Assembly (NCBI GenBank): GCA_028823415.1
Contig: JAPKBL010000009.1
Span: 1-64,000 of the forward strand
Length of the DNA: 64,000 bases
DNA from: Mariniblastus sp.
Lineage (GTDB): Bacteria; Planctomycetota; Planctomycetia; Pirellulales; Pirellulaceae
Direction of reading: 5' to 3'
Each line of letters begins with the position of its first letter. Positions within the stretch are counted from its first letter, which is position 1. The translations under genes were made by a program, and so were the position numbers. The notes below the pieces were generated by a model, which was given only the letters and a program-made list of their open reading frames with translations, was not told where the DNA came from and did not search any database. This document shows, piece by piece, positions 40,908 through 51,344 of this stretch.

Positions 40908-42817
40908 TGTCTCAGGCGAAAGCGCAGCTAACTCACATGCAACAACGTCACTTGATTTCAAGAGGTATGACATTGACGGCCAGCGTAAATGAAATCCCTT
41001 CCAAGAGTGAAATCCCTTCCAAGAGGCTGCGATTATTTTCACTCGTGATGCTATGCCTACTTGGATTCCCTGGGGCTGTCGCAGCTCAATCTTCGGCCAA
41101 AGATGGCCCGGCAACGGACTGGCGGAGCGAGCGAATCTCGCTCGAGAATGAACTCCTTACGGACCTCAAGCGCATCGCTCAATGGTGCGACACCAACGGG
41201 AAACCAAAACTCGCCCAAACGACTTTATCTCTGTTCACCGATCGCGACCCCCGTCGTCAATATATTTTCCTCCCCTCAAAAAACTCCATGCCGATCCTGT
41301 CGACCGGAGGACCCGCGGAGTGGCTTGAACAAATCAATCAAGCTTCGGTCGACCACGGCAAACGCATCTTTGATTTAGCAAAAACGGCAAGTGGCAAAAA
41401 CGCCGGTAGCTATGCCTACCAGCTTCTGCATGAGGTTTTATTTTATGATCGCGACCATCTAGTTACCCGAAAAATCCTCGGACATAAGCGCCAAAAAAAC
41501 GGCTGGAGCGTTGCGCCGGATTCGCTGCGGAGTAAAACAGCGACGCGTCCCCATGATTTTGTGCAATGGCCAGCCAAAAGTTACGTCCGAGTGCTGACGC
41601 CTCATTTTGAAATAGAATCCGACGCGGAGGAGGCTCGAATCGCCTATCTAGCGAGGGAGTTAGAACAAACCTACCTGATTTGGCGGCAGGTTTTTTACGA
41701 CTACTGGGGTAGTTCAGATGCCGTCAAACGCTGGATTGATGGCGCAGGCACTGCGTCTCGCTCCCGGCGGAGATATCGGATTTTATTTTTCAAAGATCGT
41801 GCTTCCTACATGCAACAGCTCGGCCCGTTGGTACCCGGGATTGAAGTCTCCACTGGATACTACGACAGCAAGGCGGAGCTTTCTTTTTTTTATGACGGTG
41901 AGAAAAAGTCCGAAGATACTTGGCGACATGAACTTACTCATCAGTTATTTCGAGAATCAGGTCGCGCTACCAATCAAAAAGCATTTGAGAGCCAATTTAT
42001 CTGGCTCGATGAGGGAATCGCAACCTACGCAGAATCGACGGTAAAAAACCAACACCCTTTTGGCGAATATTACACCCTCGGCGGATTTGACTCACGACGA
42101 ATTCAATACGCTCGGTTTCGAAGGTTTCTAGAAAACTACTTCATTCCGTCCAAGGAACTTTCCGGACTCGGACGGATTCAACTGCAGCAACGCCCTGATT
42201 TGGTCAAAATTTATTCCGAGTCGGCGGGACTCACAGAACTACTCATGAATAGCGATCACGGTGCACTCCAACCTCAACTCAATCAATTTTTGAAAATCAT
42301 GTATCAGGGGAAAGTCAAACCCGGACGCTTTCAATCCGCAATCGGAAAAACCTTTTTAGAACTGGATGAACAATACGTCGATTTTCTGAAAATTCAACCA
42401 TCCGAAGTAACGCGATTTTTGATTCGACCTGATTTAAAAACTGAGCTCTCGCTGCCAGGCGTCAACTTGACTCTCGAGGCCTATGAGGCAATTGGGCAAT
42501 GCGTCCAATTGAATTGGCTGGATCTTTCTGGAAACAGACTGCCCAGTGGTTGCTTGCTTAAACTCGATCGGTGCCAGCAATTGAACCAGCTCTTTCTCAA
42601 CGGTTGTCAATTGGAGGAGGGCGCGTTGTTGGGCATTTCCTCACTAGGTAGCATTCGCGAAATTGATTTAAGTGGTTCCTCCGTCAGCAACCGCGACCTG
42701 CCCGCTTTGGCAAAAGCAACCCAACTGAAGTCACTTAACTTAACCCGGACGCGCGTTACCGACGAAGGCATTGAAATTCTAAAAAACCAAAATCCCAATC
42801 TGACTATTATTCAGTAA
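40907..42817 (+). CDS. Peptidase MA-like/DUF1570-like protein with C-terminal leucine-rich repeats
   Basis: TWRHELTHQLFRESG HExxH-type motif, WLDEGIATYAES; C-term LNWLDLSGNRLPSG...LKSLNLTRTRVTDEGIEIL. ATG overlaps the pepF stop (TAATG). Confidence 0.82.
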   Translation: MSQAKAQLTHMQQRHLISRGMTLTASVNEIPSKSEIPSKRLRLFSLVMLCLLGFPGAVAAQSSAKDGPATDWRSERISLENELLTDLKRIAQWCDTNGKPKLAQTTLSLFTDRDPRRQYIFLPSKNSMPILSTGGPAEWLEQINQASVDHGKRIFDLAKTASGKNAGSYAYQLLHEVLFYDRDHLVTRKILGHKRQKNGWSVAPDSLRSKTATRPHDFVQWPAKSYVRVLTPHFEIESDAEEARIAYLARELEQTYLIWRQVFYDYWGSSDAVKRWIDGAGTASRSRRRYRILFFKDRASYMQQLGPLVPGIEVSTGYYDSKAELSFFYDGEKKSEDTWRHELTHQLFRESGRATNQKAFESQFIWLDEGIATYAESTVKNQHPFGEYYTLGGFDSRRIQYARFRRFLENYFIPSKELSGLGRIQLQQRPDLVKIYSESAGLTELLMNSDHGALQPQLNQFLKIMYQGKVKPGRFQSAIGKTFLELDEQYVDFLKIQPSEVTRFLIRPDLKTELSLPGVNLTLEAYEAIGQCVQLNWLDLSGNRLPSGCLLKLDRCQQLNQLFLNGCQLEEGALLGISSLGSIREIDLSGSSVSNRDLPALAKATQLKSLNLTRTRVTDEGIEILKNQNPNLTIIQ

Positions 42818-42894
42818 GCCCCTTGCCTGCCGTTAATAACGCATCTCCATTTCGCACCGTGCCTCTTTAACCTCTCCCAAATTGGACTTTCTCG

Positions 42895-43674
42895 ATGAAT
42901 CCTTGGAAACTTGCCGACAACAATTACGGGCATGTCAAAGACCAAAATTATGAAGTCGCAGTACTTCCATTAGGTGCTACCGAGCCTCATAACCTCCATC
43001 TTCCATATGGAACAGATTTATTCGAGGCTTCCATCGTCGGAGATAAAATCTGCGAAGCGGCTCACAACGCAGGCGCTAAGGTCATCTTATTGCCCACCAT
43101 TCCCTTTGGGACAGAAACGAATCTCCGTGAGTTTCCTCTGGCGATCAACCTCAATCCGTCGACCCTCCACATGGTCATTCGAGATGTCGTTGATTCTCTA
43201 TTGAACGATGGAATTAAAAAAATCGTCCTGCTTAATAGCCATGGGGGAAATGGATTCAAACCGCTCTTACGAGAACTATCTGGGAAAAACGAAGCTCATC
43301 TTTTTCTATGCAATTGGTACCAGGCTTTAGAGGATATCTACTTTGATATTTTCGAGAAACCGGAAGACCACGCCGGTGAAATGGAAACATCTTTCGGTCT
43401 CGCTTTTTTTCCCGAATTAGTCGCTAAGAACGCAGATGGCTCTTTAATTGCCGATGACGGTTCGACGCGGAAAACGAAACTCGAGGCGTTGAACCGTGGC
43501 TGGGTTTCCATCACAAGGCCATGGCATCTACTCACCCAAAATTCCGGAGCTGCTGACCCGCATGCGGCAAGTCCGGAAAAAGGACAAAAGATGATGGATG
43601 TATTGGTCGAAAGGCTTGGGAAGTTTCTGGTCGAATTATCCGACGAACAAATTACCGACCAATTCCCGTACTAA
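42895..43674 (+). CDS. Creatininase family protein
   Basis: AVLPLGATEPHNLHLPYGTDLFEA, VLLNSHGGNGF, PEDHAGEMETSFGLAFFPEL. Confidence 0.92.
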   Translation: MNPWKLADNNYGHVKDQNYEVAVLPLGATEPHNLHLPYGTDLFEASIVGDKICEAAHNAGAKVILLPTIPFGTETNLREFPLAINLNPSTLHMVIRDVVDSLLNDGIKKIVLLNSHGGNGFKPLLRELSGKNEAHLFLCNWYQALEDIYFDIFEKPEDHAGEMETSFGLAFFPELVAKNADGSLIADDGSTRKTKLEALNRGWVSITRPWHLLTQNSGAADPHAASPEKGQKMMDVLVERLGKFLVELSDEQITDQFPY

Positions 43675-43775
43675 CCGTAAAATCGCCGTTGAGGCGAAAA
43701 AACGCGTTGACCATCGAACGACCTCAGCTTAAAATTTCTCCACTGAGGCCGCCTGCAGCGAGTCTCAGCATCGAT

Positions 43776-43850
43776 GGTGGGTATAGCTCAATTGGTTAGA
43801 GCGCTGGATTGTGATTCCAGAGGCTGGGGGTTCAAGTCCCCTTACTCACC
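43776..43850 (+). tRNA. tRNA-His (anticodon GTG)
   Basis: Acceptor GTGGGTA/TACTCAC with extra G-1 (43776) opposite discriminator C (43850); anticodon stem CTGGA/TCCAG, loop TTGTGAT with GTG at 43811-43813; TTCAAGT T-loop. Confidence 0.95.
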
Positions 43851-43860
43851 CCTTCGGATC

Positions 43861-43892
43861 GCCCGCAAAACTATTGTTTTGCGGGCTTTTTT
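43861..43892 (+). terminator. Rho-independent terminator downstream of tRNA-His
   Basis: GCCCGCAAAAC-tatt-GTTTTGCGGGC-TTTTTT. Confidence 0.93.
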
Positions 43893-44029
43893 CGTCTTCA
43901 TGCGCCAGCGCGCCCGATACAAGCACGCCCATGCATTTTGATTTGGGCCACTATCTATTTGCCTTTTCCATCCAAGTCTCTAATATTCCACCAAGTCAGT
44001 TGGGGGCACAATGCTGATGGAATTCGAAG

Positions 44030-45502
44030 ATGTCAATTTATTCACGCGGCAATTTGCTGCGAGGCTTACTGCTTGGTTTCGCCTTCCTCTCACAAACCGT
44101 TCCCGCGGAAGGGCGATTTTTACAGGACGACGAGAAACAACCATCCGGTGAGGCCCTGTTTAAAAAGGTCTGGAAATCCAACGAGGTAGAATCAACCGAC
44201 AGCGGAGACGGCCTCGGGCCAATGTTTAACGCAATCTCCTGCGTCGCCTGTCACAATCAAGGCGGAATGGGCGGCAGTGGAGATAACCTCACGAATGTTC
44301 AAATCCTGACCGTTCTTCCCCGACAGGACAGTCGGAGAAATTTCCGTCTCGACCGCCTCGCTCTCGAAATGCTGTTCGAACAATCAGCAAAACTACATCC
44401 CGATTTTAAATTTAAAAACTCGACCATCCTGCACCGATCCAGTAGCGAAATTGCACAATACGGGAATTGGCTTAAAGACGTTTTCGAATTTAAAAGCGTC
44501 GCCAAAACCACTGGCTTTGAAAGCAATCGAACCATGATGGAGGAGCGTGGACGACTGCTGTCTGAAACGCCGATCTACCGAGTCAAAAAAGGATCGGCTA
44601 AGGATCGCTTTACAATCCAGATCTCTCGCCGCAATACGCCATCGCTGTTTGGCGTCGGTATCATTGACAGCATTTCCAGCAATGACATCCTGGCTTTAGA
44701 GTCCGCGCAAAAGAAAAAAGGCGGCCCGGTCAAAGGAAGAGCTCCAATTACTAACGACGGAAAAATTGGAAAATTTGGCTGGCGAGGAGAAAAATCATCT
44801 GTTGCGGAATTCACCTCTCAAGCCTGCGCGGTCGAATTGGGATTATCCAATGCAGATCACCCACAAGCCAGAATGCCATTTTCCAAATCGCCTCAGGCGG
44901 GCAAGCAAAGTCACGATATTTCAAAATCTGAAATAAAAAAACTAGTCGAATTTGTTAACTCACTAGAACCGAAGCCTGCCAAACTTCCCGAGACCGGCAA
45001 CGAATCCCAGTTGCTCCAAAAAGGACAGGAGCTTTTTAACTTCATTGGCTGTGCTGACTGTCACGTACAAACTGTCGGAATCGCACAAAATATCTACAGC
45101 GATTTCCTTCTCCATGACATGGGCTCTGAATTAGCCGATGCGTCACACTCGATTGAGAGAAAAGTACATTCTTTTTACGGCGGCCGTGAAGAAGTGGAAT
45201 TCGAAATAAAAAACCCTCAGCGATGGCAAACGCCACCGCTATGGGGCGCCGCGCTCTCCGCTCCCTACATGCATGACGGCCGAGCTGATTCATTTCATGA
45301 CGCAATCATCGTCCACGGCGGGGAAGCATCTACCTCGGTCGACAAGTATCGAAGGCTATCGCCAGCAGACCGAAAGATGGTGTTAGAATTCCTGCAATCC
45401 CTTGGACAAGAGTCGACTCTAGACGAAAAACCAAATCCAGCAGCTCACGGTTGGGGCCCTCCTCCACGGAAATCTCGAAAAGGTCGACTCGTGAGAAATT
45501 AG
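44030..45502 (+). CDS. Di-heme oxidoreductase (DUF1111/thiol oxidoreductase-like)
   Basis: CVACHNQGG and CADCHVQ heme motifs, LWGAALSAPYMHDGRADSFHDAIIVHGGEA. Confidence 0.9.
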   Translation: MSIYSRGNLLRGLLLGFAFLSQTVPAEGRFLQDDEKQPSGEALFKKVWKSNEVESTDSGDGLGPMFNAISCVACHNQGGMGGSGDNLTNVQILTVLPRQDSRRNFRLDRLALEMLFEQSAKLHPDFKFKNSTILHRSSSEIAQYGNWLKDVFEFKSVAKTTGFESNRTMMEERGRLLSETPIYRVKKGSAKDRFTIQISRRNTPSLFGVGIIDSISSNDILALESAQKKKGGPVKGRAPITNDGKIGKFGWRGEKSSVAEFTSQACAVELGLSNADHPQARMPFSKSPQAGKQSHDISKSEIKKLVEFVNSLEPKPAKLPETGNESQLLQKGQELFNFIGCADCHVQTVGIAQNIYSDFLLHDMGSELADASHSIERKVHSFYGGREEVEFEIKNPQRWQTPPLWGAALSAPYMHDGRADSFHDAIIVHGGEASTSVDKYRRLSPADRKMVLEFLQSLGQESTLDEKPNPAAHGWGPPPRKSRKGRLVRN

Positions 45503-45831
45503 CTTTAGATCCCCAACGCTTCCGTCTCGATCTCCCGTTTTAATGAACTGGGAATGGTACCTTTTTGCGCGCTCAGAAATTAGGAACACCTAATTTTCAG
45601 CGTGTTTCAGACTCCGATTTTGAATGAATTTGATGTTTGAATTCCGATCACCGTCCTCACCGGTCACCCAAGGCGAGCTATTACACAGAACCTACCTCAA
45701 ATCATCAACATTTAGTTCATTTTACCGCAGGGCGCGACTAAACTTGTTTCTCGGGCTACGAGCCTGATTGAATCCAGTTGGATTGATCAATTGACCCCTA
45801 ATTTACGCCTTGTTCTGCTTCGGAGTTTACC

Positions 45832-48800
45832 ATGCCTCAACGGTGCTTTGCCCTTCCTCTCGCACTCCTGTTATTTTTCGTAATCGGAATCAATTCCGTC
45901 TTGCTCGGTCAGGATTCTGACCAGCCGAAAGACGCGTCGCCTGAAATCAAATCCAGTTTATTTTCCTCACTCAGATTCCGCAGCATCGGCCCGGCGCTGA
46001 TGTCGGGACGAATTGGAGACATTGTCGTCGACCCGGTGAAGCGGAGTACGTGGTATGTCGCTGCCTGCAGCGGCGGAGTCTGGAAAACCACGAATGCCGG
46101 AGTCACTTGGAAGCCTATTTTCGATGGCCAAGGGAGTTATTCGATCGGATGTCTCGCGTTAGATCCAAATGATCGTTTCACGCTATGGGTTGGAACCGGC
46201 GAGAACAATTCACAACGAAGCGTCGGCTACGGCGACGGACTTTACAAATCAACCGATGGCGGCGCGAGCTTCAAAAAAGTCGGTTTAGAATCAAGCGAAC
46301 ACATTGGGAAAATCATTGTCCATCCAGATGACTCTAATGTTGTCTTCGTTGCGGCTCAGGGACCACTCTGGAAAGAAGGCGGAGACCGAGGCCTCTACAA
46401 AACATCTGACGGAGGCAAGAACTGGAAAAAGGTTCTCGACATCAGCGAAAACACAGGTGTCAATGAAGTCCACATGGATCCGACTAATCCAGACATCATG
46501 TACGCTTCGGCCTACCAGCGGCGACGACATACTTGGGTTCTCATCGATGGTGGCCCCGAGTCGGGAGTTTACAAATCAACCGACGGAGGTGAGACGTGGA
46601 AATCGATCAATCGCGGATTACCTGGTGGCGATAAAGGACGAATTGGATTGGCCGTCTCTCCCATCAACCCGGAAATTCTGTACGCCATCGTCGAAGCCGC
46701 TGACGGCGGATTCTATCGCAGCAATAACAAGGGAGAGTCCTGGTCAAAAATGAGCAGTTACGTTTCCTCAAGCCCACAATACTATCAGGAAATTGTTGCC
46801 TGCCCGCATCAATTTGACCGAGTCTATTCACTCGACACTTACAACATGGTTTCGGAAGACGGCGGAAAGACTTTCAACCGTTTGGGCGAGGCGGATAAAC
46901 ATGTCGACAACCACGCGATGGTCATCGATCCTGCCGACCCAGATCACTTGATCCTCGGCTGTGATGGAGGCGTTTATGAAACTTGGGATCGCGGAAAAAC
47001 TTATGACTTCAAGTCTAATTTACCAATCACTCAATTTTATAAAGTCGCTGTCTCGAACGAGAAACCGTTTTATTACATTTACGGTGGAACGCAGGACAAT
47101 GCGACCCAAGGCGGACCCTCACGCACCAACAACTCACACGGCATTCGTAACAGCGATTGGTTTATTACGGTGTTCGGCGATGGGTTTGATCCGGCGGTCG
47201 ATCCGGAAGACCCCGATACGATTTACTCACAATGGCAGTATGGTGGACTCGTCCGGTTCAATCGCAAAACTGGTGAGCGAGTCGACATTAAACCTCAACC
47301 AGAAATTGACACTCCCCCGCTGCGTTGGAACTGGGATTCGGCTTTATTGATTTCACCCCACAATCACGAGCGTATTTATTACGGATCACAAATCCTTTTC
47401 GCCAGCAACAATCGTGGAGATAGCTGGGAAGCCATCAGCCCGGACTTATCGCGGAATCTAGATCGCAACAAATTGAAGGTCATGGGTCGCGTTTGGGGCC
47501 CCGACGCAGTCGCCAAAAATGCGTCCACGTCCCAGTACGGAACGATCGTTAGCGTCAGCGAATCGCCTCTTGTTGAGGGCCTGATTTATGTCGGCACCGA
47601 CGACGGCATGGTCCAGATCACCGAAGACGGAGGCAAGAACTGGCGAGGTGTAAGTAAGTTCGGATCTTTAGAGATTCCAGAATTCGGTTACATCAACGAC
47701 ATCGAGGCTGACTTACACGATCCTGACACAGTCTACGTCGCGGTCAACAATCACAAACGTGGAGATTTCCAACCCTATCTCGTGAAATCAACAGATCGTG
47801 GAAAGACGTGGGTTAACCGCACCGGCAATCTCCCCGAACGGGGCAGCGTTTACACGCTAAAACAAGATCATGAAAAAGCAAATCTGCTTTTCTGCGGAAC
47901 TGAATTTGGCTGCTTCACTACCATCGATGGTGGAAAAAAATGGTTGAAGCTCGGATCAGGACTTCCAACCGTCGCCATCCGAGATATTGAAATCCAACGC
48001 GACGAAAACGACCTCGTCCTGGCTTCGTTTGGTCGTGGATTCTATGTCCTTGATGACTACTCACCGATGCGACATATCACCGCTGAATTAGCCAAAGAGA
48101 ACGCCGTCATGCCGATCCGGAAGGGTTTGATCTACGGCGTTTCGTCTCCCCTCGCAGGAGGAACGCGTGCATTCCAGGGTTCTAATTTCTACACCGCCCC
48201 CAACCCGGCTTACGGCGTAGCGATTACTTATCATTTGAAGGATTCCCTGAAAACCAAGAAATCAGAACGAACATCCAAAGATCGAAAACTAGCCGCCGCA
48301 GGCAAAGACTCTCCCTATCCAAGCTGGGAGCGTTTTAAAGAAGAAGACCGGGAAGGGGCACCGCGGGTGGAATTAAACATTCGCGATACCAAAGGAACCT
48401 TGGTTCGTCGACTCAGAGGTAGTACTTCCAGTGGAACTTATCGCACCAACTGGGATCTCCGCTACGGCGGCGGGAGCCGTGGCATGCTGGCGATTCCGGG
48501 AAAATACACGGTGGATATAACGCAAACCGTCGACGGTACAACAACCGAATTGGTCAGCGCAACCGAATTTGAAATTGAACCGTTACTTTACGGTCAAACC
48601 AGCGGACCTGATCGCGAAGCAATTCTTAAGTTTGTGAAAAAAGCTCAATCGCTTTCGAAATCGCTACAAGGTGCCAACCAGATTGCGGCAAATGCAGAGG
48701 CAACTCTGGAGGCCATCGAACGTGTCGTTTCCAATTCGCTCGAACTCGATGCTGCACTTTTGAACGACGTGCGTACCGTTGAGTTACGACTGATGGATCT

Positions 48801-49083
48801 GATGGAAAAATTCGACGGTGACCCGACTAAACCGCAGCGAAACGAGCCTGCCGCGCCTGGGATCAGCCGTCGAGTTCGGACGATGATGTTTGGCGCAATG
48901 GGTAGCACCGAAGGTCCTACAGCAACCCATAAACGCCAGTACGAGATCGCCTTAAAGCAATTTCAGAAAGCGTCTAAAGAGCTCGAAAAAGTGGTTAACA
49001 TCGAAATCCCCAAGCTCAACAAACAGCTTGACGCCGCTAACGCTGCTTGGACCCCGGGAAGAAAAATCCCGCGAGTGAAATAG
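45832..49083 (+). CDS. VPS10/sortilin-like BNR-repeat beta-propeller protein
   Basis: Repeated SxDGGxxW motifs (KSTDGGETWKSI, KTSDGGKNWKKV), RSIGPALMSGRIGDI start. Confidence 0.88.
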   Translation: MPQRCFALPLALLLFFVIGINSVLLGQDSDQPKDASPEIKSSLFSSLRFRSIGPALMSGRIGDIVVDPVKRSTWYVAACSGGVWKTTNAGVTWKPIFDGQGSYSIGCLALDPNDRFTLWVGTGENNSQRSVGYGDGLYKSTDGGASFKKVGLESSEHIGKIIVHPDDSNVVFVAAQGPLWKEGGDRGLYKTSDGGKNWKKVLDISENTGVNEVHMDPTNPDIMYASAYQRRRHTWVLIDGGPESGVYKSTDGGETWKSINRGLPGGDKGRIGLAVSPINPEILYAIVEAADGGFYRSNNKGESWSKMSSYVSSSPQYYQEIVACPHQFDRVYSLDTYNMVSEDGGKTFNRLGEADKHVDNHAMVIDPADPDHLILGCDGGVYETWDRGKTYDFKSNLPITQFYKVAVSNEKPFYYIYGGTQDNATQGGPSRTNNSHGIRNSDWFITVFGDGFDPAVDPEDPDTIYSQWQYGGLVRFNRKTGERVDIKPQPEIDTPPLRWNWDSALLISPHNHERIYYGSQILFASNNRGDSWEAISPDLSRNLDRNKLKVMGRVWGPDAVAKNASTSQYGTIVSVSESPLVEGLIYVGTDDGMVQITEDGGKNWRGVSKFGSLEIPEFGYINDIEADLHDPDTVYVAVNNHKRGDFQPYLVKSTDRGKTWVNRTGNLPERGSVYTLKQDHEKANLLFCGTEFGCFTTIDGGKKWLKLGSGLPTVAIRDIEIQRDENDLVLASFGRGFYVLDDYSPMRHITAELAKENAVMPIRKGLIYGVSSPLAGGTRAFQGSNFYTAPNPAYGVAITYHLKDSLKTKKSERTSKDRKLAAAGKDSPYPSWERFKEEDREGAPRVELNIRDTKGTLVRRLRGSTSSGTYRTNWDLRYGGGSRGMLAIPGKYTVDITQTVDGTTTELVSATEFEIEPLLYGQTSGPDREAILKFVKKAQSLSKSLQGANQIAANAEATLEAIERVVSNSLELDAALLNDVRTVELRLMDLMEKFDGDPTKPQRNEPAAPGISRRVRTMMFGAMGSTEGPTATHKRQYEIALKQFQKASKELEKVVNIEIPKLNKQLDAANAAWTPGRKIPRVK

Positions 49084-49256
49084 CGAGAGTCGGCCGAACG
49101 CGTAGATTTCTACGAGCACCGCTAGAAAACGCAGCTCGGGTACTGATTTAAATAATCGAATCCAGCCAATGCGACCCATGGGTTTGCCCCGTGTGGTCGC
49201 GGGCGGGGCTTCATTTTAGAATACCGCCTAAATCATTCGGTTTTTCAGGCGGTCTA

Positions 49257-51290
49257 ATGGCACAATCAGCTTTCCCCAATTCACCTAATTCAAGCCTCGT
49301 TTCAGAGATTGAATCGTCGGTGACGAATCGTCTGAGTTTTCGCGCGCGTTGGCCAGAACTACTGAAGCAGGCTCGCCAAATTCAACCGCCCATTGGGCCG
49401 GAATCATACATCCATCTTTGGGAAAGATGTCGAGATCAATTTCAACCCGACAGCCCGTTAACGCCAATCTGGTTTCCAGACGATGGCGATCTTGAACAGT
49501 CCAATGTTCGCCGATGGATGGGTGAACTGGGCATGGAGAAATATTCGGAATTTCACCAGTGGACCGTTTCGTCTCGCGTCGCCTTCTGGACCGAGGCCAT
49601 CCAAAAAGTGGGGGTTCAATTCAACCAAGAACCCACACAGATCCTCAACGACAGTGACGGTGCCGCCAAAGCGATCTGGCTTGATCAAGCACGACTCAAC
49701 ATTGTTGAAAGCTGTTTTTCGGCGCCGCCCACGGACATCGCTATTCTCTTTCAAAAACCGGGGAGTCCGATTCAGCGTCAAAGCTATGGCGAATTAAGAG
49801 AAAGAGCCAATCGCGTCGCCAACAGTCTGGTCAACGCCGGATTTAAGCCAGGCGACGCCATCGCAGTTGTGATGCCAATGACCGCGTGGTCGGTTGCCAT
49901 TTACCTCGGCATCGTCCTTGCCGGCTGCTCGGTCGTCTCCATCGCCGATAGCTTCGCCGCTCCCGAGATTGCCACGCGTTTAACAATTGCCAATGCTAAA
50001 TTGGTTCTCGCGTACGATCACCAAAATCGCGCAGGAAAAAAACTACCCCTGTTTTCGAAAGTCACTGCAGCTACCGAGATCCCCGCAATCGTCCTCAATA
50101 CCGACGAAGAACTCAGCTGCCTTCTGCGCCCACAGGACATTGCTTGGACAGATTTTCTAGCCGCGGAAACTAAATTCGATTCGGTGGACTGCGCCAGCAA
50201 CGCCACTATTAATATTCTTTTTTCCAGTGGCACCACTGGAGATCCCAAAGCTATTCCCTGGAACCATACGACTCCGATCAAGTGTGCTACCGACGGGTAC
50301 TGCCATCAGAATATCCACCCCGGAGACGTTTGTGCCTGGCCGACGAATCTTGGCTGGATGATGGGTCCTTGGTTAATTTTTGCCAGCCTCATGAACAAGG
50401 CTACCCTTGCCCTCTACGAGGACGTGCCCATGGGCGTTGAGTTCGGAGCATTTATTCAGGAAGCCGAAGTCACCATGCTGGGAGTCGTTCCGACAATCGT
50501 AAAAGCATGGGAAGCCAGCGGCTGCATGAACGACCTAGATTGGTCAAACATCAAATGCTTCAGTTCCACCGGAGAGAGCTCTCAAGCAAGCACGATGATT
50601 TTTCTATCGGCACTGGCAAAAATCAAACCAATTATCGAGTATTGCGGAGGAACCGAAATTGGCGGAGGTTACGTTTCCTCCGTCGACGTGCTTCCCAACG
50701 TTCCGGCCGCGTTCAATTCGCCAGCGGTCGGTTTGGATTTTCTTTTGATCGATCCAATCGAACACAATCTCAGTGAACAAGGTGAAGTCTTTCTTGTCCC
50801 GCCTTCCATCGGTTTAAGTGAACGCCTAATCAATCGAGACCACTTTGAGACTTATTACGCCGAAACACCCCGGCTCCCCAATGCCCCTCAACTGCGCCGC
50901 CACGGAGACTATTTTCGCAAATTCTCGACAGCCGACGGGCCTGTTTTCGAAGCGGGTGGACGGGCGGATGATACTATGAATCTCGGAGGCATTAAAATCA
51001 GCTCCGCAGAAATAGAACGCGTGCTCAACCAAGTCGAACCCGTCACCGAATCCGCCGCTGTCTCCTACGCTCCCTCACACGGACCCAATCAATTAATTGT
51101 ATTTGCAGTCCTTAGCCGCGAAACCGAGATGGACCAGCTGCGGAACGAGATGAATCAAGCGCTAAAAATGGAACTCAATCCGTTATTCAAAGTTCACTCT
51201 ATCGAGTCCGTCTCGGCGATGCCAAGAACGGCATCGGGAAAAGTCATGCGGAGAAAACTCCGCGCTCAGATCGAACCCGAGCAAAACTAA
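49257..51290 (+). CDS. AMP-binding acyl/acetoacetyl-CoA synthetase-like enzyme
   Basis: INILFSSGTTGDPKAIPW, EYCGGTEIGGGYV, GGRADDTMNLGGIKISSAEIERVL, MPRTASGKVMRRKLR. Confidence 0.9.
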   Translation: MAQSAFPNSPNSSLVSEIESSVTNRLSFRARWPELLKQARQIQPPIGPESYIHLWERCRDQFQPDSPLTPIWFPDDGDLEQSNVRRWMGELGMEKYSEFHQWTVSSRVAFWTEAIQKVGVQFNQEPTQILNDSDGAAKAIWLDQARLNIVESCFSAPPTDIAILFQKPGSPIQRQSYGELRERANRVANSLVNAGFKPGDAIAVVMPMTAWSVAIYLGIVLAGCSVVSIADSFAAPEIATRLTIANAKLVLAYDHQNRAGKKLPLFSKVTAATEIPAIVLNTDEELSCLLRPQDIAWTDFLAAETKFDSVDCASNATINILFSSGTTGDPKAIPWNHTTPIKCATDGYCHQNIHPGDVCAWPTNLGWMMGPWLIFASLMNKATLALYEDVPMGVEFGAFIQEAEVTMLGVVPTIVKAWEASGCMNDLDWSNIKCFSSTGESSQASTMIFLSALAKIKPIIEYCGGTEIGGGYVSSVDVLPNVPAAFNSPAVGLDFLLIDPIEHNLSEQGEVFLVPPSIGLSERLINRDHFETYYAETPRLPNAPQLRRHGDYFRKFSTADGPVFEAGGRADDTMNLGGIKISSAEIERVLNQVEPVTESAAVSYAPSHGPNQLIVFAVLSRETEMDQLRNEMNQALKMELNPLFKVHSIESVSAMPRTASGKVMRRKLRAQIEPEQN

Positions 51291-51344
51291 CCCAAGAGAG
51301 AATTATCTCGAGTCAATATTTCCCAAAAAAGGATGCTCTGTCAT

